Below, piece by piece: positions 10,846 to 22,984 of a stretch of DNA of 64,000 bases. The notes under the pieces were generated by a model, which was not told the origin of the DNA, did no database searches, and saw nothing but the letters and a program-made list of their open reading frames with translations. Position numbers and translations under genes: made by a program. The stretch is from Diadema setosum. Lineage: Eukaryota > Echinodermata > Echinoidea > Diadematoida > Diadematidae. How positions within the stretch are numbered: the first letter of the stretch is position 1; every line of letters begins with the position of its first letter. The stretch spans positions 10,454,102-10,518,101 of the forward strand of contig CM067077.1 in the NCBI GenBank assembly GCA_033980235.1. The letters are read 5' to 3'.

Positions 10846-11319
10846 GGGCAATGAGTTATACTCTCATACCCTGAATTTGTATTTAGATTGATGCAATATT
10901 TTTAAAGATATCATTGCGTAGGGCCCCGTTGTAATTTTTTTTGGGACATACGGTATATAGGACTATACCTAATATGTTTCTGTGATTGTGTACAGAACTA
11001 AAAAGATGACAATTAGCATTTATCTTCTCTCTCTCTCTCTCTCTGGAAAGTTCCAGGGAGGAGATCAGCTACGTGTATAGCCTGTAACCGATGTGTTGGC
11101 TCAGTGAGTAGAGCGGCTGCCCTCACAATCGGGAGGTCGTGGGTTAATTCAAACCCCGGCCGCGTCATACCAAAAGACGTTAAAATGGCTTATGATGGTG
11201 GTCTCCTACATTCAATTATCTCCGTTGTTTACTGAAAAATACTGTATATTTTATTTTATGTTTCTGTGTATCAACATTGTTCAATGCAATCACCTATGTG
11301 AATCTATTAATTATGTACT
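10846..11319 (+). repeat. 472-bp direct repeat, copy 1
   Basis: This is nearly identical to 12119-12594; the main difference is the length of a CT microsatellite. It contains the 5' part of a tRNA-derived SINE. The intervening 799 bp are unrelated. The ends do not look like LTRs (no TG...CA). Confidence 0.9.
11091..11319 (+). mobile_element. tRNA-derived SINE, 3'-truncated
   Basis: A box TGGCTCAGTGAGTAGAG starts at about 11097 and a B-box-like GGTTAATTCAAACC at about 11142, the order and spacing of an internal pol III promoter. The element breaks off after TTATGTACT, whereas the copy at 12363 continues to a CAAA tail. Confidence 0.65.
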
Positions 11320-12118
11320 ATCACGCTCCTAGGGCAGCGCCAGCCAGCCAATCAGACAGATCCATCCGTACAGGACGTACGCGCACATCTCCTTTCCCGC
11401 CAATTGTGCATTGATTATGGTCATAATTATGCGGAATAGCACGAGTGTGCGCTAGAAGCGCACGCACAGGGCACCACTGCGTGCGTTGTGGTCGCGGCCG
11501 TCATGTCACATGCGCGGTTGACTTGTAGAGTACGAGTAGCACAGTGTTTATGTTAAACACGTGCGGTGTTTAGAACGTGTTTACGGGGCGTTCTAAATGT
11601 AAACGCCTCTGTTTACCCTGACAGTAGAAGTGTTTAGGCCTAACCAACAAACATTTGGGTAATACCCTAAACCATGAACGAAATATTAACAAAGGCAACT
11701 CCCATTTTTTTCTAGCAGTTAGAATATAGAACTGTACATGCGAAACCAAAATATAAATTCATTACAGTTGTATTACATATTTTTAGGTTATCCTTTTTCC
11801 TTATTGATTAGACATTTCCATGAAAGGCCTAAAACATGAATTATTTCATAGTGCATCTTGATGTCGTAACAGTTTCCACTTTCTCGGGATAAAAAGAAAC
11901 TAGAAATTGCAATTTACACACCATTTCCAACACTTCTTCATATATACGGACATAGCCAGAATAAACACTCCAACTAAACACTCCAAGCTAAACACTTTAA
12001 CTCTCAATACTTTACACGTGCTATACACACCGGGTGTTTAGATGTTAAACAAAGTGTTTAGATGTTTAACACTGTGTTTAATTCATAAACATGTCGCATG
12101 TCGCATTTTTTACAGTGT
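11320..12118. mobile_element. Insert between direct repeats, GTGTTTA-rich
   Basis: This segment separates two near-identical 472-bp copies. It begins GC-rich and then carries many GTGTTTA/TAAACAC motifs in both orientations (about 11540-11640 and 11960-12090), suggesting a decayed foldback element. The right end reads TTTACAGTGTGG. No open frame of note. Confidence 0.45.
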
Positions 12119-12594
12119 GGGCAATGAGTTATACTCTCATACCCTGAATTTGTATTTAGATTGATGCAATATTTTTAAAGATATCATTGCGTAGGGCCCC
12201 GTTGTAATTTTTTTTGGGACATACGGTATATAGGACTATACCTAATATGTTTCTGTGATTGTGTACAGAACTAAAAAGATGACAATTAGCATTTATCTTC
12301 TCTCTCTCTCTCTCTCTCTGGAAAGTTCCAGGGAGGAGATCAGCTACGTGTATAGCCTGTAACCGATGTGTTGGCTCAGTGAGTAGAGCGGCTGCCCTCA
12401 CAATCGGGAGGTCGTGGGTTAATTCAAACCCCGGCCGCGTCATACCAAAAGACGTTAAAATGGCTTATGATGGTGGTCTCCTACATTCAATTATCTCCGT
12501 TGTTTACTGAAAAATACTGTATATTTTATTTTATGTTTCTGTGTATCAACATTGTTCAATGCAATCACCTATGTGAATCTATTAATTATGTACT
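12119..12594 (+). repeat. 472-bp direct repeat, copy 2
   Basis: It starts GGGCAATGAGTTATACTCTC like copy 1 at 10846 and matches it almost base for base. Beyond 12594 this copy continues into the complete SINE tail, so it is the more complete version. Confidence 0.9.
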
Positions 12595-12711
12595 GTTATC
12601 GATTTATTTCACTGCACTTGTTATTCTTTATCTTTGTACTTTTTGAAGTTTGCATTCAAATTGCATCTGATTGAATGCAGAAATAAAAGCAAACAAACAA
12701 ACAAACAAAAG
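12363..12711 (+). mobile_element. tRNA-derived SINE with (CAAA)n tail
   Basis: The A box begins at about 12372, the B-box-like motif at about 12417, and a tail of repeated AAAC units ends at about 12711. The head is degenerate, so it derives from a tRNA but is not a functional tRNA gene. Confidence 0.7.
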
Positions 12712-13838
12712 ATGGGAGTTGCTGCTACCTTGTTTGCCGTTCAACAGTTGAAAAGGTTAGAGCAACGTCGATCTGGCGCTGCTCAGTGGCTGCCGGGCCC
12801 TCGATCAATTGGGCAAAATGAATTTGAATTTATATCCAAAACAATTATTATTATCATTATTATTATTTTTGAAAATGGCCTCATGGCTGAGCGATGCTCG
12901 GTGCGGCGAGCAATCATGAGGTAGGCCATGAGTTCATTTACTGTATTGGTTCAACCACGAGGTCTTGTCAAAGAGCTACAGGTTCGCGGGCTTTTTTCGA
13001 GCCCAGGTCAGCAGCCTGCGAACATTTACAGAACCACTGACTGGGATAGGGGTTTCGGTGTACGAAACTGTGTCGCTGCTCTCACACACGCACCGTTGTC
13101 GGTGCTACACGCGAGGTTTTCTGCCCTAAGTTGTTCTGTTGAGCTGTCACATGTATACGTGACGGCGTGGCATTTAACTCGCATTGTACAAACAGTCAGT
13201 TTTTTCCAGGCGAATGTCTAGGAAATAAATCAAGGGAGCAATGAAGTAAATCATGACCTGACGCATATCACGTAAGTAGGCCTATATTTTCCCCATTGAC
13301 TGCAACTTTTGTTATGTGCATACATGTAATATGCAAGTGTGTGTTGTGTAAACTACTCATATGCCACACATGCACTAGGGGCATAGGCCTTTGGAGCTGG
13401 GATTTGTACAAACTTTGTCCGGGAATGAACGCACCTCGCCGGGAAAAATCTCTTCGGAAAGTAAAGGGCCGAAAATCAAGCAGTTCTGACGCGAAATATG
13501 TACAGACGCTGCCTTTGTGTAGATCGGTCAGTGCAGGGAGATGGGACACTACAGCCCATTAGAAAGATCAGAATAGTTGTAAATTCTCTTCCCACCTCCC
13601 TGATAAATACAACCAATGCGATCACCACTCACTGCGGTACCATTCGCTATACGGTGGGAATAAGGTTTATTTGTGCTTCCACTTTGAAGTTTTGCCATCA
13701 GAAGCATTTATTTTCTTGTTGTTTGTCTGTAATACCGTCCTTTTGTCCTTCAGTTCTTTAATCCGTTATTCCGCAATCAAAATTGTGGACAGCATAACTT
13801 AAAACCCTGTTGACGTGTGTATATCCTAATGAAACTTG
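12712..13838. other. Unassigned stretch with a possible donor-containing block
   Basis: No gene is recognised. The part 13213-13312 resembles 38368-38466 and both contain CACGTAAGT, a good match to a 5' splice donor. The remaining open frames are short and unrecognised. Confidence 0.4.
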
Positions 13839-13900
13839 CAGTGGCGGATCTACGGGGGGGGGGGGGGGGGGAGAGAAGTCGGGGGTTTACCCCCACCCTT
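13839..13900 (+). mobile_element. DNA-transposon terminus CAGTGGCGGATC
   Basis: CAGTGGCGGATCTACGG followed by a G run is a typical TIR start. The same core ends the element at 34117 and starts the units of the 15-22 kb foldback. The other end of this copy is not identified. Sequence up to about 14250 with GCGCGCCGC motifs may belong to it. Confidence 0.5.
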
Positions 13901-14428
13901 GGGCTGCCAAGTAATTAATGTGCATATAGGAAAACCCCATCATTGCAAAATATTAACGTCCATAACTTTATTATCAAAACAGATGATTACTCTGGATATA
14001 GGGGTCCTATTGAAAACTGTGTCAAAATGTTACTTGATCTACAAAGACGTTATCATGGACTGCCTTTTATAGTATCTCCATTCCGTTCGTATAGATGCCA
14101 CTATTGCCAGGAAAACATCACTCACGGGGGTTCAAATAGCGAAAAGGAAAAAAAAAAAATCGGCGCGCCGCTTTGCGGCACACACATCGCCGCTTCGCGT
14201 CTCGTGGACCGACGGTGCTCAGCATCGTCGTTAGGTCAAACTGACCACGGAGCATGTGCATGTAAGTTTGCCTAAAATCGCAAGCTGGCAACCCTCAAAA
14301 TGAAAAATCTCCCAGAAAGTTGCGAAGCGGCAACAAAAATTGCCCTGGCGGTTTTTGCTTTGTTTTGTTTGTTTGTTTGTTTTTGGCCTCATGCATGTTA
14401 GCTGATAATGAATCAGAGTTAAATTTGC

Positions 14429-14467
14429 AGTGCCACTTCCGGGTTTCTGAAACCCGGAAGTGGCACT
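14429..14467. repeat. Perfect 39-bp palindrome
   Basis: Two 19-bp arms match exactly around a single central T at 14448. The arm contains CCACTTCCGGGTTTC. The surrounding DNA is simple and unassigned. Confidence 0.95.
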
Positions 14468-14654
14468 ACAATTTATCTTACTTAATTTTTTTCTCTGAAG
14501 GGCAATCATGGAAATTGGTCAAGCAATCTTACTAGAAATCATTATATTCGTGTACTGCCTGACAGTAACCTGGCAGTGATTCTCCCGGACTTGTTGTAGG
14601 AGTATGGGATCACAAGGATCAAAGTCACTTTAAAGAAAAGGTACTCTTTCCCCA

Positions 14655-14963
14655 TGCCCATGAAGGCCCGTAACTAAATAAGGGGGGGGGGGGGGGGTGA
14701 GGTTCACCGCAGGGGGTTCAGACCCCCCCCCCAAAAAAAAAAAAAAAAAACCCAAACAAACAAAACAAAAAACGATTTAATCGCGGCATTCCCTTTCTCC
14801 CCCTCCGTTTAAAAAAAAAAAAAAGGAGAAAGAATGAAAGGGGGCTTGTAGTGCCACCAGAACATTGTCGTGGCAAGCCTTTTTTGTTTTTGTTTTTGCT
14901 TTATCAGCCGATGAAACTGAAAAATGACACGAGAAACGGAAAAAAAATACCTGCATGGGGGAG
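14655..14963. other. Homopolymer-rich junction before the 7-kb foldback
   Basis: GGCCCGTAACT followed by a G run resembles the CAGGCCCGTAGCCAGG terminus at 29842. Runs of C and A follow. No gene. Confidence 0.4.
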
Positions 14964-15262
14964 TGTAGAGCCAACTAATGTCAAAATCGACCACTAATGT
15001 CAAAGCAACCACTAATGTCATAACACGTCGACGACAAATGTCATAACAACCACTAATGTCATAACACGTCGACGACAAATATCATAACAACCACTAATGT
15101 TATAACACGTCGACGACAAAATGTCATAATGACCACTAATGTCATAACACGTCGACGACAAATGTCAAAATCGGATTAACCACTAATGTCATAACACGTC
15201 GACGACAAATGTCAACATTTCCATTTTTACTGCAAATGTCATAACACGTCCACGACAAATCG
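14964..15262 (+). repeat. Outer domain of the foldback, left end
   Basis: About seven repeats alternate ACTAATGTCATAACACGTCG and ACAAATGTCATAAC, with a compound period near 41 bp. The reverse complement occupies 21690-21924. Confidence 0.85.
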
Positions 15263-17277
15263 TCGGTGTTACCACGAACCGACGCTATTTCGTTTTTGAG
15301 CGAAAATGCAATTCTGAGAAAATCGCGTTTAAAGATCTCACAAGTTTTAGACAACGTTTTCAATGACTTTTCCTGTCTTGTGTGTGAAAATTTTGACAGG
15401 GTGATGAGAGTGGAAGTTGTTCTTCCTATCCATAGTGTAATTTTAGTGTGAATTCAAAAGAATTACGATATTTCTGTCTTCAAACTCACTGCGTCGGTTC
15501 GTAAATCCATCGTTTCTTGCGCGCACCATAGGTTATGTACTTAAGCGCGGGTCTCACGAACCGACGTAAGTTGTATTACGCCGGTTCGTGGGACCCGCGC
15601 TGTAGGGCCTGCACAATAGGTAACGTGCAATACGCGTGTATGTACGAACCGTCGCTATTTCATTTTCGTATGTGTTTACATACAAATACTATTAGGGCTA
15701 TACCTGCTTATCAACAATAACCTTATTAATTGAAATTAATTGTCATGTAATGATTATTGTGATGATTATAATACATTAGGTGATAATTAAGATGATAATA
15801 TAAGCCAGTTTCTCTTAATTGTTCTAAAAAGCGTGTTGTCCTTGTTTTCATCTTCATTTAGCATTGTTATTAGAGCTGTCGTTGATCGCTCCAAAGATTT
15901 CTTTGCCCTACCCCCTCCTTTTTTGTGTGGATATATTATTCAACACTTTTGCATGTGGACATTTATCATTTGGTAATTAATATGTACTCGGTATACTGTG
16001 TTTCATATTTCTTTACTTTTTACTGTTTTTTTTTTTACTTTTTTAACTTACTTTCTTTATTTTTCACATAATTTTTAATTAAAATTCAGTTCACTTCTTT
16101 CATAATAATTATGAATGTTTGTTCTAAGATGAAGGATACCGCTAAATATAGGGAAAAAGATGTGCCAGTCAGTAATGATTACTTGCATTTACTAATCTTT
16201 CATACTCATGCACTCTGTTATTTCTTTCTCTGAAATAATCTATTAATTTCTTTATTTCTTATTATTCCACATTATTTGTGACTTTTACTTTGTCACAATT
16301 TTTATCGGTGTCATTATTGTCATTTGGCTTGCATGCGAATTCACTCACAATTCCTCATTTTCCATCTTTCTCTTTCCTGCTCAACAGATTCTTTGATAGC
16401 TGCACTTGATCATATAAAAACATAAAACTCATCCTCCATGCACTCTTCGAAACTGATAAACTCCTAAAAATACATAAATATCAAAATTATCAGAATTTCA
16501 AGCTTCATTTTATATATAACAATGGTCATGTTTTATTATGCCTTTTGCAGCAATACATGTGTATATTGAAGAGGTACATGATGTAATCGAAGAAACATAG
16601 GTTCTCAATAAAGTATCAATTTTGAATTATTCAGAGATGAGTAATGACAATGGGAAGGATAACAATTGTGGAAGAGCTCCATAAATCAATAAATATCTAA
16701 TGGCAAATGGAGATGGAATCAATATTAAAGAATATGCGTAATTCAAGTTCATTATTACATCAGTTCTTGTGTGTTCACAAAAAGAGAAACACAGGTCGAA
16801 CATGCGCACCAAATCTTACAATGTACATTTACATCTATAGAGTGCGGACGGAACATATACAAAAGAAAGAATAACATTCTCAAATTAATATATCAAGCAT
16901 ACTTATGTATATGAACATAAAAAGATGTTGCTGCATATGCATGAAGCTTGAGAGTGCTGCAACACACATTATGCTCAGATGGAAACTTGATGTATATCAT
17001 ACAAAAGAGAAGAGGTACTGCATGTACATGTAGTTACACTATTCACAGGACAGTAGAGAAAAAGCAAGAGAGAGAGAAGGAAATGGGTGTCTAAAATAGG
17101 TCGATGTAAGGAGTGCCAAGCCAATTAAGTCTCTAATAGAAGTCATACATATATGAAAAGGAAACAAATTAATCACAACATAAATGATCGTGCTCATATT
17201 AACCAATAATTAGCATCTAAAAATGTGTGTAGAAAGCCCATAATATCAGCCTTTCGCCCCGTAGGCTTGTTACATAA
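15263..17277. other. Non-repetitive insert in the left foldback arm
   Basis: The repeat pattern stops in the left arm only and resumes at 17278. The insert is AT-rich, contains a strong hairpin at 15545-15600 and two copies of ACCGWCGCTATTTC (about 15290 and 15650), and has no coding frame longer than about 65 codons. It may be a later insertion. Confidence 0.6.
15545..15600. repeat. 25-bp-stem hairpin
   Basis: The arms, GCGCGGGTCTCACGAACC and onward, pair at 23 of 25 positions around a 6-base loop (GTTGTA). Confidence 0.9.
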
Positions 17278-17369
17278 TAATGTCAAACTCGGATTAACCA
17301 CTAATGTCATAACACGTAACGACAAATGTCAAAATCTCCAAATTTTACTGCAAATGTCATAACGCGTCA

Positions 17370-19640
17370 CAGGGCATATCCAGGAATTCCGTCAAGGGGA
17401 GGCGCCTTTACAAAATCAAAGGCTGGCGAGACCCTCCCCCCCCCCCCCATTTTCTTATTTACATTTCTGTTGCGTTAACAAAATATAGACAGGGGGCACC
17501 AGAAGGGGATGCGCCCCTCTCGATCCCCGATTGCGTCAACCGCAAATGTCAAAATTGGGTTAATCACAAATGTACTAACACGTCGACCACAAATGTCAAA
17601 ACGCGTCACAGGGGCGGATCCAGGAATTCCGTAAAGGGGAAGTGCCTTTACAAACTCAAAGGCCAGCAAAACCCCTCCACTTTCTTTTTCTTTTATTTAT
17701 TTCTTTTTTTTAAACAAAAACAGAGACGGGGAGGGGCCGCCGCTCCCCCTCTAAATCCGCCACTGCGTCAACCACAAGTTAATGTCAAAACCCATCATTT
17801 GCATTACAGAGGCGGATCCAGGAATTCCGTAAAAGGGAGGCGCCTTTACAAATTCAAAGGCTGGCGAGACCCTCCTCCCCCCCCCCCCCCCCATTTTCTT
17901 ATCTTTATTTCTGTTGCGTTAACAAAATATAGACAGGGGGCACCAGAGGGGGATGCGCCCCTCTCGATCCGTGATTGCGTCAACCGCAAATGTCAAAATT
18001 GGGTTAATCACAAATGTCATAACACGTCGACCACAAATGTCATAACGCGTCACAGGGGCGGATCCAGGAATTCCGTAAAGGGGAAGTGCCTTTACAAACT
18101 CAAAGGCCAGCGAAACCCCTCCCCTTTCTTTTTCTTTTTCTTTTTTCTTTCTTTTGTTTTAACAAAACAGAGACGGGGAGGGGCCGCCGCGCGCCCCTCT
18201 ATTAGATCCGCCACTGCGTCAACCACAAGTTAATGTAAAAACCCTTCATTTGCATTACAGAAGCGGATCCAGGAATTCCGTAAAAGGGAGGAGCCTTTAC
18301 AAAGTCAAAGGCTTCCACATTCCCTCCCCAATTTTTTTTCTTTTTATTTATGTTTAAAAAAAATAATAGAAGGGGGGGGGGGGGGGCCACCATAGAGGAA
18401 TGCGTGCCCTCTCCATCCATGATAGCGTTAACCACAAATGTCAAAACTCATTGCTTGCATTACAGGGCCGGATCCAGGAATTCCGTAAAGGGGAGGCGCT
18501 TTTACAAAATTAAAGCTGCCGCACCCCTCCCCCATTTTTCCCTTTTTAGTTTTATTGTTTAAACTAAAGAGAGAGATGGAGAGAGAGAGAGAGAGGGGGG
18601 GAGGGGGGTACCAGAGGGGGATGCGCCCCCATTTTGATCCGCGATTGCGTCAACCACAAATGTCAAAACTCACTGCTTGTAATACAGGGGCAGATCCAGG
18701 AATTAGGTAAAGGGGGGGGGGGGGGGGCACCTTTACATAATTAAAGCCTGGCGCATCCCCCCATCCTTTTCTTATTATTTATGTTGTTTTAAAGAAAATA
18801 AAGAGAGGAAGCACCAGAGGGGGTTGCGCCCGTCTCGATCCGCGATTGCGTTAACCACAAATGTCAAAACTAATTGCTTGCATTACAGGGGCGGATCCAG
18901 GAATTCCGTAAAGGGGAGGCGCCTTTACAAAATTAAAGCTGCCGCACCCACCCCCATTTTCCCCTTTTTAGTTTTATTGTTTTAACTAAAGAGAGAGAGA
19001 GAGAGAGGGGGGGGGGGGGGCAGCAGAAGGGGATGCGCCCCATTCTCGATCCGCGATTGCGCAAACCACAAGTGTCAAAACTCACTGCTTGTAATACAGG
19101 GGCGGATCCAGGAATTACGTAAAGGGGGGGGGGGGCACCTTTACTAAAGCCTGGCGCATTCCCCCCCCCCATCTTTTTGTTATTATTTATGCTGTTTTGA
19201 AGATTTTTTTTTCTTTATATTTATGTTGGGTTGTTGTTTTTTTAAAGACAGGGGGCACATGAGAGGGATGCGCCCCCTCACGATCCATGATTGCCTCAAC
19301 CACAGGTTAATGTCATAATTCCTGGATCCAGGAATTCCGTAAAGGGGAGGCGCCTTTACAAAAGTAAAGCTGCCCCATTTTCCCCTTTTTGGTTTTATTG
19401 TTTTAACTGAAAGAGAGAGAGAGAGAGAAGGGGGGCACCAGAGAGGATGCGCCCCCTTCTCGATCCACGATTGCCTCAACCACAATGTCAAAACTCATTG
19501 CTTGTAAAACATGCCGCTCCCCCTATTTTTTTTTCATTTCATTTCTGTTGTTTTAACAACAAAAAATAGATAGGGGGCACCAGAGGGGGATGCTCCCCCT
19601 CTCGATACGCGATTGCGTCAACGACAAATGTCAAAATTAA
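17370..19640 (+). repeat. Tandem array of about ten 200-bp MITE-like units (left arm)
   Basis: Units begin near 17370, 17608, 17807, 18052, 18258, 18463, 18685, 18886, 19097 and 19320. Each starts with GGCGGATCCAGGAATTCCG, has a C-rich tract, an AT-rich centre often with a GA repeat, and a GGATGCGCCCC block. Each ends near GATCCGC, with a spacer CAACCACAAATGTCAAAA between units. Best units read CAG-GGCGGATC to GATCCGCCACTG, so the unit itself looks like a small TIR element. Confidence 0.85.
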
Positions 19641-19739
19641 ATACAGGGGCCGTGGCGGCGGGTGCAGGAATTCCGTAAAAATAAAAAGAAATAAATAAGT
19701 TGAGGGGGGTTACGCCAGCCTTTCATTTTGAAAAGACGT

Positions 19740-21680
19740 CTTTTTGGAATTCCTGGACCCGCCCCTGTAATGCAAGCAGTGAGTTTTGACATTTGTGGTT
19801 GACGCAATCGCGGATCGAGAGGGGACTCATACCTCTCTGGTGCCCCCTTTCTATCTTTTTTGTTGTTGTTGTTGTTAAAACAACAGAAATAAAAAGAAAA
19901 AAATAGGGGTGAGGTAGGTATTTTGTTGTTGTTGTTGTAGAAACAACACAAATGAAATGAAAAAAAAAAATAGGGCGTGCGGCAGGTTTTAATTTTGTAA
20001 AGGCGCCTCCCCTTTACGGAATTCCTGGATCCGCCCCTGTAATGCAAGCAATGAGTTCTGACATTTGTGGTTGACGCAATCGCGGATCGAGACGGCGCAT
20101 CCCCCCCTCTGGTGACCCCCCCCCCCCCTTAAAAAACAACATGAATAAAAAGAAAAAAATTTCTTCAAAACAACATAAATAATAACAAAAAACGGGGATG
20201 TGCCACTCTTTAGTTAAGGTGCCCCCCCCCCCCTTTACGCAATTCCTGGATCCGCCCCTGTATTACAAGCAATGCGTTTTGACATTTGTGGTTTACACAG
20301 TCGTGGATCGAGAAGGGGGCGCGCATCCCCCTCTGGTGCCCCCCTTTCTCTCTCTCTCTCTCTCTCTTTAGTTAAAACAATAAAACTAAACAGGGGAATA
20401 TGGGGGTGGGGTGCGGCAGCTTTAATTTTGTAAAGGCGCCTCCCCTTTACGGAAATCCTGAATCCGCCCCTGTAATGCAAGCAATGAGTTTTGACATTTG
20501 TGGTTGACGTAATCGCGGATTGAGACGGGCGCATCCCCCTCTGGTGACCCCTCTCTTTTTTTCCCTTCAAAACAGCATGAATAATAACAAAAAGATGGGG
20601 AGGATGCGCCAGGCTTTAATTATGTAAAGGTGCCCCCCCCCCCTCTTTACGAAATTCCTGGATCCGCCCCTGTATTACTAGCAATGAGTTTTGACATTTG
20701 TGGTTGACGCAATCGCGGATCGAGAATGGGGCGCATCCTCTCTGATGCGCCCCCCTCTCTCTCTCTCTCTTTCTAAGTTAAAACAATGAAACTAAAAAGG
20801 GGAAAATGGGAAGGGGGTACGGCAGCTTTAATTTTGTAAAGGCGCCTCCCCTTTACGGAATTCCTGGATCCGCCCCAGTAATGCAAGCAATGAGTTTTGA
20901 CATTTGTGGTTAACGCAATCATAGATGGAGAGGGCACGCATCCCCTTATGGTGCCCCCTTTCTATTTTTTTAACAACATAAATGAAAAGAAAAAATGGGG
21001 AGGTGGTGTGGAAGCCTTTGACTTTGTAAAGGCGCCTCCCTTCTACGGAATTCCTGGATCCGTCTCTGTAATGCAAATGATGGGTTTTGACATTGACTTG
21101 TGGTTGACGCAGTGGCGGATCTAGAGGGGGCGCTGCGGCCCCTCCTCGTCTCTGTTTTTGTTAAAACAAAAGAAAGAAAAATATAAAAAAAGGAGAGGGG
21201 TTTTGCTGGCCTGAGTTTGTAAAGGCACCTCCCCTTTACGGAATTCCTGGATCCGCCCCTGTGACGCGTTATGACATATGCAGTAAAATTTGGAAATTTT
21301 GACATTTGTCGTCGATGTGTTATGACATTAGTGGTTAATCCGATTTTGACATTTGTCGTCGACGTGTTATGACATTAGTGGTCGTTATGACATTTGTCGT
21401 CGACGTGTTATAACATTAGTGGTTGCTATGACATTTGTCGTCGACGTGTTATGACATTAGTGGTTGTTATGACATTTGTGATTAACCCAATTTTGACATT
21501 TGCGGTTGACGCAATCGCGGATCGAGAGGGGGCGCATCCCCCTCTGGTGCCCTCTCTTTATATTTTGTTAACGCAACAGAAATAAAAATAAGAAAATGGG
21601 GGGGGGGGGGAGGGTCTCGCCAGCCTTTGATTTTGTAAAGGCGCCTCCCCTTGACGGAATTCCTGGATATGCCCCTGTGA
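19740..21680 (-). repeat. Inverted array of 200-bp units (right arm)
   Basis: The reverse complement of the left-arm unit recurs with ends near 19775, 20040, 20262, 20472, 20669, 20878, 21068, 21262 and 21677. The symmetry centre of the element falls at about 19640-19740. Confidence 0.85.
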
Positions 21681-21929
21681 CGCGTTATGACATTTGCAGT
21701 AAAATTTGGAAATTTTGACATTTGTCGTCGATGTGTTATGACATCAGTGGTTAATCCGATTTTGACATTTGTCGTCGACGTGTTATGACATTAGTGGTTG
21801 TTATGACATTTGTCGTCGACGTGTTATGACATTAGTGGTTGTTATGACATTTGTCGTCGACGTGTTATGACATTAGTGGTTGTTTTGACATTAGTGGTCG
21901 ATTTTGACATTAGTGGGCTCTACAGGGAG

Positions 21930-22339
21930 CCTGGTTCATGTTCTGTTTTTTGTTTGTTTGTTTGTTTGTTTTCTGCTGATTAAAACCGGAAATGGTCCAC
22001 TTTTTTTATTTCTGAACACCTCCCCCCCCCCCCCCCCCCGGCCTGAAATGCCCGAAGGTATTTTCCTATTACTTACTGTCTGCATGTATCACCGGATAAA
22101 GATATTCCGGCCATGCTGTCAACGGACACTACCTGACAATGATTCTCATGGGAATTTTGGGGTCATTTGGTCCATGGTCAAGGATCAGGCTAGAATACTG
22201 TAGTGCTATTCATAATGCTGAATTAAATGTTTTTTTTTTTTTCATAATGATCTGTCACCATGGCCACCATAGAATTTCGTTTGATAATACTGTAATGTAA
22301 TATCTACTTATCTATAATAATGTAAAATACTTTGCAAAC
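21930..22339. other. Unassigned stretch
   Basis: A TTTG repeat and a C run are present, then sequence with a GGTCAAGGATCAGG motif recalling the AGGTCA-rich elements. No gene is visible. Confidence 0.4.
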
Positions 22340-22404
22340 TGTTACGACCAAAATCACTCTGAGAATGATCGCACAAAAGAAACAATCAACTAATGTTCAG
22401 GCGG

Positions 22405-22410
22405 TTTATT
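22405..22410 (-). terminator. Polyadenylation signal of the solo LTR
   Basis: It reads AATAAA on the minus strand, about 65 bp before the LTR's GTAACA end. Confidence 0.5.
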
Positions 22411-22976
22411 AACAGTGATATTGTGGGTACAGACTCGTAATCGGTTTTCACATCAGTACAATAATAATCAATAGAAACAATTACAAATCGGTAATGGAAT
22501 CACTTACATATTATGTTATCACGTAGTCCTTAGAAAATGTTCAGATACGATGTTCGATGCACCGATGAATGATCCTTGACGCACCGATGAATGATTCCTC
22601 CGACGTAACTCCAAAGGCACAGGTTACGATAGTCCACGGTATAGATCCGGGGTAAAATCCAAAAGTTATGACGACCACGTCCAGTTGATGCGTTGAATGA
22701 TGATTCACTTTATAATGTCCAGCAAGGAATCCAGCCCGTCACAGCTTTGCCGTAATAATGTCCGTTGACACTAAAATATGGAGTCTATCTCCAATGTAGG
22801 CAAATTAATTCTCTGCAGGCAAAATGTCTCCCAGGCCTTATCTCCACAAACACAGTTTGTATAGCAGGTCAGCAGGTAACACAGGACGGACTATAACAAG
22901 TCGCTTCAGAGCCAAAAGTGACGTAACTCTCAGAGCAGAGGTGTTGGGTACTCTGCCTACTGCAGAATTTCTCCGG

Positions 22977-22984
22977 CTTATATA
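22977..22984 (-). promoter_or_regulatory. TATA box of the solo LTR
   Basis: It reads TATATAAG on the minus strand, placed about 570 bp upstream of the LTR's AATAAA. Confidence 0.5.

Larger units (their letters stand above)
14964..21924. mobile_element. 7-kb foldback element with tandem-repeat arms
   Basis: The outer ends are inverted (TGTAGAGCC at 14964, GGCTCTACA ending 21924) and both are flanked by GGGAG, a likely 5-bp target duplication. Each arm has an outer domain of short repeats (CACTAATGTCATAACACGTC type) and an inner array of units of about 200 bp starting CAGGGGCGGATCCAGGAATT. Units are direct in the left arm (17370-19640) and inverted in the right (19740-21680). The left outer domain is split by about 2 kb of unrelated sequence (15263-17277). 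Foldback elements of Drosophila and TU elements of sea urchins have long inverted arms made of tandem repeats. No transposase frame is visible. Confidence 0.8.

Noticed and set aside
10846..12594. LTR retrotransposon with 472-bp LTRs
   Set aside because: The repeats lack TG...CA ends, contain a SINE, and the 799-bp interior has no retroelement gene or primer site.
14964..15262. Regular repeats that could suggest a CRISPR array
   Set aside because: The spacers are themselves repeated, the array is mirrored at the other end of a foldback element, and the genome is animal.
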